From: Sulfurimonas sp.
Lineage (GTDB): Bacteria; Campylobacterota; Campylobacteria; Campylobacterales; Sulfurimonadaceae
DNA: 64,000 bases
Assembly: GCF_041583195.1 (NCBI RefSeq)
Contig: NZ_JBFHGL010000008.1
Coordinates: forward strand, 51,032 to 115,031
Reading direction: 5' to 3'
Each line of letters begins with the position of its first letter. Within the stretch, counting starts at the first letter, position 1. Shown one piece after another: positions 18,343 to 26,555 of this stretch. A program made the position numbers and the translations under genes. The notes under the pieces are model-generated. The model was not told the origin of the DNA. It saw nothing but the letters and a program-made list of their open reading frames with translations, and did no database searches.

Positions 18343-19340
18343 TATAGTTCCAGCATTCTTTCTAGTGCTATTTTTGCCCATTTTTGTGTTGACTCATCTA
18401 CTTGAATCTCGTTTAAAGGTTGACCTTCGTCAATAGACTTTAAAACATCATAAAGATCTTGAAGCGTTGTCTCATTCATAGTCGGACATTCAGGTTTTGT
18501 AGAACTTAGTACATAAGTGTTTTTAGGACGTAGGCGATTTACCATATTAAATTCAGTCCCTACTGCTACTTTTTGTTCAGGGTCTAACTCTGTTATGTAT
18601 TTTATAAGTTGAGAAGTTGAACCTACAAAGTCAGCCTTGTCACAAATGGCAGGATCACACTCAGGGTGTACTGCAATTAATATACCCGGGTACTTTTCTC
18701 TGTAAAATTCAATATCTTCTACAGTAAAAAGTTGGTGAACTGAACAAAAGCCGTCAAAACAGATAATGTCTGATTCTTTAGGATCACTACCGTCACCTAT
18801 TACGCAAGATTTTAATTCCATCTGGTTTGCTATGTTTTGACCAAGACAGCGATCAGGTACAAAAAATATTTTTTTACCCTCTTTTAAAGCTGTTGTGATG
18901 ATCTTCTTAGCGTTTGAGCTTGTACAAACCATACCACCCATCTCACCTACTCTTGCTTTTACCCCGGCATCTGAATTTATGTATGTAATCGGAAGTATAT
19001 CTTCACTTTTAATGCCTGAGTCATTTAAAATTTTAACGGCATTATCATAAGCTTCTGCATCAATCATTTTTGCCATTGCACAACAAGCTATGCGAGGCAT
19101 AACTACACGTTTATGCGGGCTTAAAACTTTAACGCTTTGTCCCATAAAACCAACACCGCAAAATACTACAAACTCAGCATCATCAGCTTTTGTACGCATA
19201 GCCAACTCTAGTGAATCTCCTGTAATGTCACCCATCTCAAAAACTTCGTCTCTTTGATAGAAGTGAGCAACTACTGTAACACTTAGTTTCTTTTTATATT
19301 CATTTATTTTTTCAACTAATTCTTTATTAGATAAACTCAA
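18342..19340 (-). CDS. nadA: Quinolinate synthase
   Basis: 332 residues. NadA condenses iminoaspartate with dihydroxyacetone phosphate to quinolinate, using a [4Fe-4S] cluster. The three ligand Cys candidates lie in VVFCGVGFMGQ (about residue 81), MVCTSSNA (about 168) and TKPECPTMNE (about 265). The conserved VAHFYQRDEV, IPDRCLGQN-like FVPDRCLGQNIA and VHPECDPAICDKADFVGSTS motifs are present. It precedes nadC in a two-gene unit. The assignment is firm. Confidence 0.96.
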   Translation of the reverse strand: MSLSNKELVEKINEYKKKLSVTVVAHFYQRDEVFEMGDITGDSLELAMRTKADDAEFVVFCGVGFMGQSVKVLSPHKRVVMPRIACCAMAKMIDAEAYDNAVKILNDSGIKSEDILPITYINSDAGVKARVGEMGGMVCTSSNAKKIITTALKEGKKIFFVPDRCLGQNIANQMELKSCVIGDGSDPKESDIICFDGFCSVHQLFTVEDIEFYREKYPGILIAVHPECDPAICDKADFVGSTSQLIKYITELDPEQKVAVGTEFNMVNRLRPKNTYVLSSTKPECPTMNETTLQDLYDVLKSIDEGQPLNEIQVDESTQKWAKIALERMLEL

Positions 19341-19380
19341 AAAACTGTCCTAATATTTATTTGGCGTAATTATATCAAAT

Positions 19381-21546
19381 TCAAAACTTAAACGATTTAA
19401 GTAGATCATTTACTTTTTCTTTTGCTTTGTCTTTCACTGCATCCGTAGATTTCGACTTTAATCCTTTTTCTTGATTATTAAGCTGAGAATCTATACTGAC
19501 AAAATCATCTAACGAACCGTTTAAAACTTTTTGCAACTCTGCTATATCTTTATTTTTAAGTCCAAGCTCAGCCAATTTCTCTTTCATATTTTCATCAATA
19601 AGCTTTTTAAGTTCACCTTTGTACTCTTGAAGTTTTTGCTTTATCACTTTTGCAAAAATATCTTTTAGTTTTTCATCCAAATCAGATTTAACTTTTATTT
19701 TTGGCGATACTATCTCTTCACTAAGTGCAATATCTACATTAAAACTGTTAAGATCGTTAAGCTCTTTTGTAGAGAATTTTGCTTTGCTATATTGTAGTTT
19801 TGTATCTGCTAATATAGTTACATAATCCATACTCTGTGCTTTTGCATCTATACTAAGTTCAGCACTATTGAGTTTTGTAAGTCCGAGATCAAAACTTTTT
19901 GAGAGTTTACCTTCACTCTCTAGCTTTAGTTTAAACGGCTTATTCAACAACTCTTGGTTTGAACTTATGTTTTTCATATTCGCACTAAAACTGTTTAACT
20001 TGTATACACCGCTTAAGTCTATATTTTTTACAAGCATATCAACTTGTGAATTCAACTCTTTAAACCTGATCCATCTACCCTCGCCTCTTGGTGGTGCAGG
20101 TGGTTCTTCTTCACTTTTTAAGTATGGTTTCACCATATCGTAGTAAGTTAGAAAAGTTGACGTATACTCTTTTATATCTTTTCCAAACACAACACCAACT
20201 ACATTTAAACCGCCCTGTTTATTAAATCTATAGTTTTCAGATAGGTTTTTATAATCACCTTTGGCACCATCAACGATTTTATTTGTTAAACTTGATAATT
20301 CTTTTTTATCTTTACTAAACTCATTTTTTAACACTTTAAAGGCTTGTTTTTTCTGCTTTAGCTCTTTACGTAACTTCTTAACATCATCAAGAGTTTTCTT
20401 GATTAAGCTAAGATGTTCAGGTGTTATGTTTTTAACACCTTTTATCTTATTGAAATTAGTTTTTATATTTTCAGCATCTGATTTTATACGATTTAGTTCT
20501 TCTTTTGAAAAATTTTTCTCTATTGCGTCTTTATATTTTTTCTCAATATTTTCAAACTTTGCTGCAGCCTGTTCATAATTTTTTGTTGAACTTAACCCCA
20601 TTCTGGCAATTAGATCTTCAGGTTTTGGAAGAGATGATGTGTTAAATTCAAAACTGCTTTTTTCAGATTTGCTTTTCTCTTTAGAAGCAGCTGAGCTTTT
20701 TGGGCTCTCTTCTTTTACCTTTGCATCTGTTACTTGATTAAACTCCATCCCTTTAAAAACTACATTTTCTATATGGTATCTATTAAAAAACAGTTGATTA
20801 AAGTCGAGATCGATTGCTATTAATTCAGTTTTTAAAGAGCTGATCCCGTTTTTGAAAACATTTAGTTCATTTATAGTTAATGAACCCTCTTTTAAAGACA
20901 CATCTACACTATCTATCTCTACATCTTTATTTGTAATTATACTTATCGATTTTTCCAAAGAAAACTTTGTTAGCGGATCTAAGAACAATAGAATAAAAGC
21001 TGTTGACAAACCTGCTAAAACTGCAAATAACCCAAATCCCCATATTCTTAAAAACTTATCTTTTTTATCGCTAACCGATATTCCCAACGTTTTAAATATT
21101 GTATATTTTTGAAGTGTTGTAGCTATTTTATCTCTGTATATATAAACTATTTTGTTAAGTGCAAAATAGATTGGAACAATCAGAACTAGTGCTACTATAG
21201 ATGTCCCCATAACCAAAGTGTTATTGAAGTATGTAGTTCTTGTAATAGACGAATTGTAAGCACTTGTAAAAATATCTGCTAAAGCAGGGTTAGTTAGTAT
21301 ATAGTATCCGATAGATTCAAATATAGGGTCAAACATATATGCAATTGCTGCAAAAAAACCACTGGCTACTATAAAAAGACCTAAGTGAATATTTATAATA
21401 AGTGCTAAAAGGATTATAATAACACTTTGCCAACCGGAAAACGGAGTAAGACCCATAGCCATACCCAGTGCTATAGCTAAAGACATCTGCCAAGGTGTTT
21501 GAGAAGAGTTAAAAGCTTTAAAAAGTTTCATAAAAAAATCGATCAT
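19381..21546 (-). CDS. Fused TIGR03546-like membrane and TIGR03545-like AsmA-type protein
   Basis: 721 residues. The N-terminal about 190 residues are a polytopic membrane domain with the DUF2062-like LGMAMGLTPFSGWQS motif and three to four helices, as in TIGR03546. After a further helix (about 168-188) the protein becomes a large periplasmic-type domain resembling AsmA/TIGR03545 (DVEIDSVDVSLKEGSLTINELNV). It holds a Lys/Glu-rich coiled coil (about 265-415), then GGLNVVGVVFGKD and PPAPPRGEGRWIRF. In many genomes these two families are separate adjacent genes of unknown function; here they form one chain. A role in envelope lipid transport is a guess from the AsmA likeness. Confidence 0.65.
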   Translation of the reverse strand: MIDFFMKLFKAFNSSQTPWQMSLAIALGMAMGLTPFSGWQSVIIILLALIINIHLGLFIVASGFFAAIAYMFDPIFESIGYYILTNPALADIFTSAYNSSITRTTYFNNTLVMGTSIVALVLIVPIYFALNKIVYIYRDKIATTLQKYTIFKTLGISVSDKKDKFLRIWGFGLFAVLAGLSTAFILLFLDPLTKFSLEKSISIITNKDVEIDSVDVSLKEGSLTINELNVFKNGISSLKTELIAIDLDFNQLFFNRYHIENVVFKGMEFNQVTDAKVKEESPKSSAASKEKSKSEKSSFEFNTSSLPKPEDLIARMGLSSTKNYEQAAAKFENIEKKYKDAIEKNFSKEELNRIKSDAENIKTNFNKIKGVKNITPEHLSLIKKTLDDVKKLRKELKQKKQAFKVLKNEFSKDKKELSSLTNKIVDGAKGDYKNLSENYRFNKQGGLNVVGVVFGKDIKEYTSTFLTYYDMVKPYLKSEEEPPAPPRGEGRWIRFKELNSQVDMLVKNIDLSGVYKLNSFSANMKNISSNQELLNKPFKLKLESEGKLSKSFDLGLTKLNSAELSIDAKAQSMDYVTILADTKLQYSKAKFSTKELNDLNSFNVDIALSEEIVSPKIKVKSDLDEKLKDIFAKVIKQKLQEYKGELKKLIDENMKEKLAELGLKNKDIAELQKVLNGSLDDFVSIDSQLNNQEKGLKSKSTDAVKDKAKEKVNDLLKSFKF

Positions 21547-21643
21547 ACAATATCCCCTTTAGGTATTTTTGTTTTGAAAAACATTTTATCTATTTATTAT
21601 TAAGATTCAAGTAAAATACAATAATTTTTTCTTTAGGATTTTT

Positions 21644-22258
21644 ATGGAATTTTTAAATAATACAAATGTACAGTTTTTTATACTTGCTTATCTAGTAGGT
21701 GGTATCCCTTTTGGTCTTCTTTTAGCAAAATACTTTGCTGGTGTTGATGTTAAATCTAGCGGTAGTGGAAGTATTGGTGCTACAAATGTTTTACGTGTTG
21801 TAAAAGAAACTAATCCTGCTCTTGCTAAAAAACTTGGAGCTGCAACACTGGCTCTTGATGCACTAAAGGGTATAGCAGTTTTACTTATTGCTATGGCAAT
21901 AGGTTTGAGTGAATCTACACTTTGGGGTATTGCCGTTTTAGCAGTAATTGGTCATTGTTTCTCGCCATATTTAAATTTTGAAGGTGGTAAAGGTGTTGCA
22001 ACTGGTATGGGTGTAATGATGGTTATGCTTCCAATAGAGACTATTATAGCATTAGTTGTATGGGCAATTGCTGCTAAAGTTATCCGTATATCTTCACTTT
22101 CATCAATGACTGCTCTTTTAGCATTGGTTGTTGCAAGTTTTGTATTAAAACCTGATATGCCGCATGCACCTGTTCTTCTGATTGCATTTATTCTGTTTTA
22201 CAAACATATACCAAACTTTATCCGCCTATTTAAAGGTGAAGAAAAAAGAGTAATATAA
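21644..22258 (+). CDS. plsY: Glycerol-3-phosphate acyltransferase PlsY
   Basis: 204 residues with about five transmembrane helices. PlsY transfers the acyl group of acyl-phosphate to glycerol-3-phosphate, the first step of phospholipid synthesis. All three conserved loop motifs are visible: GGIPFGLLLAK, SGSGSIGATNVLR and GHCFSPYLNFEGGKGVATGMG. It leads folB and then the hsrA-like gene on the same strand, an arrangement also known around C. jejuni Cj0355-0357. Confidence 0.95.
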   Translation: MEFLNNTNVQFFILAYLVGGIPFGLLLAKYFAGVDVKSSGSGSIGATNVLRVVKETNPALAKKLGAATLALDALKGIAVLLIAMAIGLSESTLWGIAVLAVIGHCFSPYLNFEGGKGVATGMGVMMVMLPIETIIALVVWAIAAKVIRISSLSSMTALLALVVASFVLKPDMPHAPVLLIAFILFYKHIPNFIRLFKGEEKRVI

Positions 22259-22261
22259 CTT

Positions 22262-22585
22262 ATGAAAATTCATATAGAGGATCTAAAATTTCAATGTATT
22301 ATTGGAATTTTAGATCATGAACGCGAAAAAGAACAGGACGTAATTGTTAACTTTGAGTGTGAATATGAGTTTAAAAATGAGTATATAAACTATGTAAATA
22401 TAGCTGATTTAATCAAAAAAACGATGATTTTTTCTAAATTTGAGCTTATAGAAGACGCTATTTTAAGTTTAAAATCAGAAATTTCAAAAGAATTTCCACT
22501 TATAAATTCACATACTCTAAAAATCTCAAAACCCTCTATTTTAAGTGATTGTAGCGTTAGTGTAAGCGATCAATTTAAACGCTAA
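22262..22585 (+). CDS. folB: Dihydroneopterin aldolase
   Basis: 107 residues, three bases after plsY. FolB converts dihydroneopterin to 6-hydroxymethyl-dihydropterin in folate synthesis. The family start IEDLKFQCIIGILDHEREKEQDVIVN and the conserved Glu in FELIEDAILSL are recognisable, but the sequence is divergent and short. The neighbour order (plsY-folB-hsrA) supports the call. Confidence 0.8.
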   Translation: MKIHIEDLKFQCIIGILDHEREKEQDVIVNFECEYEFKNEYINYVNIADLIKKTMIFSKFELIEDAILSLKSEISKEFPLINSHTLKISKPSILSDCSVSVSDQFKR

Positions 22586-22639
22586 TTTTAAAAAAAACTT
22601 TAACAATTATTAAAATTACTTTAAATTAACCTCATTTTT

Positions 22640-22646
22640 ATGATAC
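22640..22646 (+). promoter_or_regulatory. Possible -10 for the hsrA-like gene
   Basis: GATACAAT (TACAAT-type -10) lies about 40 bases before the ATG in an AT-rich gap after folB. An AGGAAAAA ribosome site precedes the start. Confidence 0.35.
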
Positions 22647-22682
22647 AATTCCACAAAATTTTCATTTATAGGAAAAACATAT

Positions 22683-23357
22683 ATGCGTATATTAATTATT
22701 GAAGATGAAGTTACTTTAAATAAAATGTTAGCTGAGGGACTAAAAGAGTTTGGTTACCAAAGTGATGTTACAGAAACTTTAAAAGATGGTGAATACTACC
22801 TGGACATTCGTAACTACGATTTAGTTCTAATGGACTGGATGCTTCCAGACGGAAACTCAGTAGATATTATTGGTGATATTAAAACAAATACTCCAAAAAC
22901 AGCTGTTGTTGTACTTTCTGCTCGTGATGATAACGAAAGTGAAATCGAAGCCTTAAGAGCTGGTGCTGATGATTATATTCGTAAACCATTTGATTTTGAC
23001 GTACTTGTTGCTCGTCTTGAAGCACGTTTACGTTTTGGTGGAAGTAATATAATTGAAATAGAAGATCTTACTATTAATCCTGAAGAGGAAAAAATCAATT
23101 ACAAAGAGCAAGAGATTGAACTAAAAGGTAAACCTTTTGAAGTATTAACTCACTTAGCACGTCACCGTGATCAAATCGTATCTAAAGAGCAATTATTAGA
23201 TGCTATCTGGGAAGAGCCGGAACTAGTTACTCCAAACGTAATTGAGGTAGCTATCAATCAAATTCGTCAAAAAATGGACAAACCATTAGGTATCACTACA
23301 ATTGAGACTGTTCGTCGTCGTGGTTACCGTTTTTGTTTTCCTAAAGAAGTAAACTAA
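22683..23357 (+). CDS. hsrA: HsrA (HP1043/Cj0355)-like OmpR-family response regulator
   Basis: 224 residues. The C-terminal winged helix (about 125-220) carries KGKPFEVLTHLARHRDQIV, VTPNVIEVAINQIRQKMDKPLGI and ETVRRRGYRFCFPK, which I recall as nearly invariant in the essential HsrA regulator of Helicobacter and Campylobacter. The receiver differs from HP1043: Glu7/Asp8, the phosphoacceptor Asp51 (LMDWMLPDG), Ser79 and Lys101 are all present, so it can probably be phosphorylated. A histidine kinase gene follows directly. HsrA controls housekeeping and redox genes in the pathogens; targets here are unknown. Confidence 0.88.
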   Translation: MRILIIEDEVTLNKMLAEGLKEFGYQSDVTETLKDGEYYLDIRNYDLVLMDWMLPDGNSVDIIGDIKTNTPKTAVVVLSARDDNESEIEALRAGADDYIRKPFDFDVLVARLEARLRFGGSNIIEIEDLTINPEEEKINYKEQEIELKGKPFEVLTHLARHRDQIVSKEQLLDAIWEEPELVTPNVIEVAINQIRQKMDKPLGITTIETVRRRGYRFCFPKEVN

Positions 23358-23362
23358 TTTTA

Positions 23363-23383
23363 TTTCCCCATCTTCTGGGGAAA
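23363..23383 (+). terminator. Hairpin after the hsrA-like gene
   Basis: A 7-bp GC-rich inverted repeat TTTCCCC / GGGGAAA with a 7-base loop starts 5 bases after the stop. There is no clean T-run after it, so it may be a weak terminator or a transcript-stabilising structure before the kinase promoter. Confidence 0.5.
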
Positions 23384-23420
23384 TCACTATCTGCTATGTA
23401 TTTTAAATCTAACTTTTTGT

Positions 23421-23426
23421 TATAAT
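23421..23426 (+). promoter_or_regulatory. -10 element for the histidine kinase gene
   Basis: CTTTTTGTTATAAT ends in a consensus -10, with a T-rich stretch upstream, 29 bases before the ATG at 23456. It indicates a separate promoter for the kinase downstream of hsrA. Confidence 0.55.
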
Positions 23427-23455
23427 TTTACATCTTATTATTGCGTGGACACATA

Positions 23456-24760
23456 ATGTTTTCAAAAAGTATTAGAAGAAACTTCTTACTACAAATCATA
23501 ATAGCATCTATCTTATTGATATTTGTATTTTCATCTTTTTTATATTTTTATATTGAAAAATCTGTTTATGATGAAAAAAGAAATGAGCTTTTAACTTATG
23601 CGAAAAATATATCTGCCAACCGGTCCGTTACAGAACTTGGATCAGATACTACAGATACATACTTAAAAATTTCAGTAGAGGTCATTAAACTAAAAAAATA
23701 CCCAACAAACAACGGTCTTGATATATACGAAACTACTAAACAAAAGCATACATACCTGACTCTTATATATCCATTTGATATAGGTGAGTTTAGCTTTTTA
23801 AAGATTACAAAAGATATAACTCCTACAAAACACTTATTAAGAAAAATACTTAGATATATACTTATTATAAACGTTGTCGGCTTCGGGCTTGTAATAATAT
23901 ATGCAGTTGCACTATCAAAGATGTTAACTAAACCTATAAAATCACTCTCAAATAAACTATCAAACATGAATGAACACCTTATAAGACCTGTGAGAGTTGA
24001 GGAGTTACCTGAGGAGTTTGAACCGCTTGGTGAGACACTGAATCACTTAATACTTCGTATACAAAACTTTGTTAAGTACCAAAAAGAGCTCTTTATCGGA
24101 ACTGCACATGAGATGAAAACACCACTTGCCGTAATAAAACTAAAAAATCAAGTTACACTTATCAAAAAAAGATCGGATGAAGAGTATATTGAAGCAATAG
24201 AGACCACAAATAAAGCAGTTGATGATATGAACTTTATTGTATCAAACATTTTAAATATCGGTCGTCAAGAAGGCGCACAATTAGAAAAACCTGTAGAGAT
24301 AGACATTATAAAGTTTTTAAGAGATAAGACAAATGATTTTAAACTTATAGCAGAAAATGAAGGTAAAAGCATTGAGATGGATTTTAAACCGGATGGTTTT
24401 ATGGCTATGCTTCAAGTTGGTCTACTTAATCAGATAGTACAAAACTTTATACAAAATGCACTAAAGTTTACACCTGTAGATAAAAAAGTATATATAAGAA
24501 GTTCTCAAGATGATTTTGGGCTGTTAATAGAAGTTATTGATGAAGGTTGCGGTATTGATGAAAGTGAAGACCTATTTGCACCGTTTAAACGCCAAGGAAA
24601 CAAAAGTGGTGTTGGACTTGGTCTGTTTTTAGCTAAGAGTGCTGCAGATGCTTTAGGTGCAAAAATTAACATAAAAAATAGAACAGATGGAACCAGTGGA
24701 GCTATCGCAACATTACAGATAAATTCAAAGTTATCTTGTATAATTACAAGCAAAAGATAA
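23456..24760 (+). CDS. Membrane sensor histidine kinase next to hsrA
   Basis: 434 residues from the ATG at 23456; an in-frame TTG at 23441 would add five residues. Two transmembrane helices (about 11-33 and 140-162 in this numbering) enclose a small periplasmic sensor of about 105 residues. A HAMP-like segment follows, then an intact core: H-box GTAHEMKTPLAVIK, N-box NQIVQNFIQNALKF, D-box DEGCGID, F-box FAPFKRQ and G2 GVGLGLFLAKS. It probably phosphorylates the adjacent HsrA-like regulator. The signal is unknown. It stands where C. jejuni has no kinase. Confidence 0.88.
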   Translation: MFSKSIRRNFLLQIIIASILLIFVFSSFLYFYIEKSVYDEKRNELLTYAKNISANRSVTELGSDTTDTYLKISVEVIKLKKYPTNNGLDIYETTKQKHTYLTLIYPFDIGEFSFLKITKDITPTKHLLRKILRYILIINVVGFGLVIIYAVALSKMLTKPIKSLSNKLSNMNEHLIRPVRVEELPEEFEPLGETLNHLILRIQNFVKYQKELFIGTAHEMKTPLAVIKLKNQVTLIKKRSDEEYIEAIETTNKAVDDMNFIVSNILNIGRQEGAQLEKPVEIDIIKFLRDKTNDFKLIAENEGKSIEMDFKPDGFMAMLQVGLLNQIVQNFIQNALKFTPVDKKVYIRSSQDDFGLLIEVIDEGCGIDESEDLFAPFKRQGNKSGVGLGLFLAKSAADALGAKINIKNRTDGTSGAIATLQINSKLSCIITSKR

Positions 24761-24827
24761 CTTAAAGCTTTAATTTGATATAAATCTGATTAATAAAAAA
24801 TAATGATAATATAAACAAGGTTTTTAA

Positions 24828-25082
24828 ATGGCTTTATTGATTAACGATGAGTGTATTGCTTGTGATGCATGTAGAGAGGAATGCCCTACTGAGGCTATTG
24901 AAGAAGGTGATCCAATATACTTCATAGATTCTGATAGATGTACGGAATGTGTAGAGGTTTATGATGAGCCTGCATGTATCTCTGTTTGTCCTGTAGATTG
25001 TATAGTTTTAGATAAAGACAATATTGAATCAATTACAGAACTTCAATTTAAATATAAAACTATTTTAGCCGAAGAAGAATAA
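24828..25082 (+). CDS. YfhL-type 2[4Fe-4S] ferredoxin
   Basis: 84 residues. Cluster motifs are CIACDACREECP (residues 9-20) and CTECVEVYDEPACISVCP, with the eight-residue insertion between ligands typical of YfhL/Alvin-type ferredoxins of low potential. It is a soluble electron carrier; C. jejuni has an equivalent (fdxB) at the same place. The Ppx/GppA start lies 3 bases after its stop. Confidence 0.93.
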   Translation: MALLINDECIACDACREECPTEAIEEGDPIYFIDSDRCTECVEVYDEPACISVCPVDCIVLDKDNIESITELQFKYKTILAEEE

Positions 25083-25085
25083 AAC

Positions 25086-26552
25086 TTGGCAAAGCGTGTA
25101 GCCGTTATAGATATCGGTTCTAACTCAGTTAGAATGGTTATCTATGAAAAAACAAGCCGCTTTGCGTTTCACCTACTATACGAATCAAAAAGCAAGGTTC
25201 GTCTCTCCGAAAATGCTTACAACAACAATGGAAACTTACAACAAAATGCTATGGATAGAGCATATCATGCTCTAAGTGATTTTGTAAACATAATATCATC
25301 TTTTAAAGCTAGAAAAACTCTTTGTGTAGCTACATCTGCTCTTCGTGATGCACCAAACAAACTTGACTTTTTAAAACGTGTAAGAAATGGATTAAAACTA
25401 AACATAAAAATTATAGACGGTGAACGTGAAGCATACCTTGGTGGTATAGCATGTGCAAATCTTCTGCCAACACAGGAAAATGCATTAACTGTTGATATAG
25501 GTGGAGGTTCAACCGAGTTTGCCTATATAAACAATAAAAATGTAAAAGAAACTATATCGCTTGATTTGGGTACCGTAAGATTAAAAGAGATGTTTTTTGA
25601 TACGGAAGATATAGAAGGTGCAAAAAAATATATAGATGAAAAACTATCTGTTTTAGATAATATAAATACTTCTAAACTCATTGGTATAGGTGGAACTTTT
25701 CGTGCGATTATTACATCTATAATGAAACAAAACAAATTTCCGCTGAGAAAACTTCATGCTTATGAGTGTGATATAGATTCATTCAAATCATTTATAAAAA
25801 ATGTTCTTGATTCACAAACTGAGAGTGACTTAAAATGTTTGTATATTAAAGAAAACAGATTTGACATTATAAAACCAGGTTCACTGATACTTCATAGAGT
25901 TATAAAGAAGCTAAATATATCTGAGCTTATTACGAGTGGTGTAGGTGTACGTGAAGGTGTTTATTTAAGTGATTTATTACGTACGTCAAATGATAGACTT
26001 CCGGTAAACTATAATACATCCGTAAGACATATTCTGGATTCTCATGTAAGTGATAAAGAGTATTCAAATAACCTGAACAAACTCTCAAAACAACTATTTG
26101 ATCTCTTAAAAGATAAGTTTGAACTAGATGAAAATTATAGAAGTGATCTGGCAATAGCTGCCAAGCTTTACCCATCGGGTGGAAGCATACACCAATTTGC
26201 TCAAAACAGACATAGCTACTATCTTTTACAAAGCTCTCTTGAATACGGTTTTACACAAAAACAGATGGTATTAATATCAACGCTTGTTAGATATGCAAAA
26301 AGAAGACTTCCATCATCTACACATGTAGAAAAGTATAAAGTTTTACTTCCTGATGTTAGAACATTAAATACTCTTAGCTATATACTTACTTTAAGTATAT
26401 ATCTATTAAATCATAGACCTAGAAATATTGATTTTACATGTAGTCTGAAGGACAATAGACTTATTATTGATTCAAAAGATGAATTATACTTAACAAAAGA
26501 GGATATGACTTCTCTAAAACCACTTGAAGATCTAGAGATAGTTTTTAGCTAA
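25086..26552 (+). CDS. Ppx/GppA exopolyphosphatase/pppGpp phosphatase
   Basis: 488 residues from a TTG start (MAKRVAVIDIGSNSVRMVIYE). The actin-like ATPase fold signatures are the first phosphate loop IDIGSNSVRMV, VATSALRDAPN, DGEREAYLGGIA and the second loop TVDIGGGSTEFAYI, then IGIGGTFRAI. A C-terminal HD-like helical domain (about 310-480) contains HILDSHVSDKEY. It would degrade polyphosphate and/or pppGpp; the substrate preference cannot be decided from sequence. GAAGAAG upstream of TTG serves as ribosome site. Operon with the ferredoxin. Confidence 0.9.
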   Translation: MAKRVAVIDIGSNSVRMVIYEKTSRFAFHLLYESKSKVRLSENAYNNNGNLQQNAMDRAYHALSDFVNIISSFKARKTLCVATSALRDAPNKLDFLKRVRNGLKLNIKIIDGEREAYLGGIACANLLPTQENALTVDIGGGSTEFAYINNKNVKETISLDLGTVRLKEMFFDTEDIEGAKKYIDEKLSVLDNINTSKLIGIGGTFRAIITSIMKQNKFPLRKLHAYECDIDSFKSFIKNVLDSQTESDLKCLYIKENRFDIIKPGSLILHRVIKKLNISELITSGVGVREGVYLSDLLRTSNDRLPVNYNTSVRHILDSHVSDKEYSNNLNKLSKQLFDLLKDKFELDENYRSDLAIAAKLYPSGGSIHQFAQNRHSYYLLQSSLEYGFTQKQMVLISTLVRYAKRRLPSSTHVEKYKVLLPDVRTLNTLSYILTLSIYLLNHRPRNIDFTCSLKDNRLIIDSKDELYLTKEDMTSLKPLEDLEIVFS

Positions 26553-26555
26553 ACT

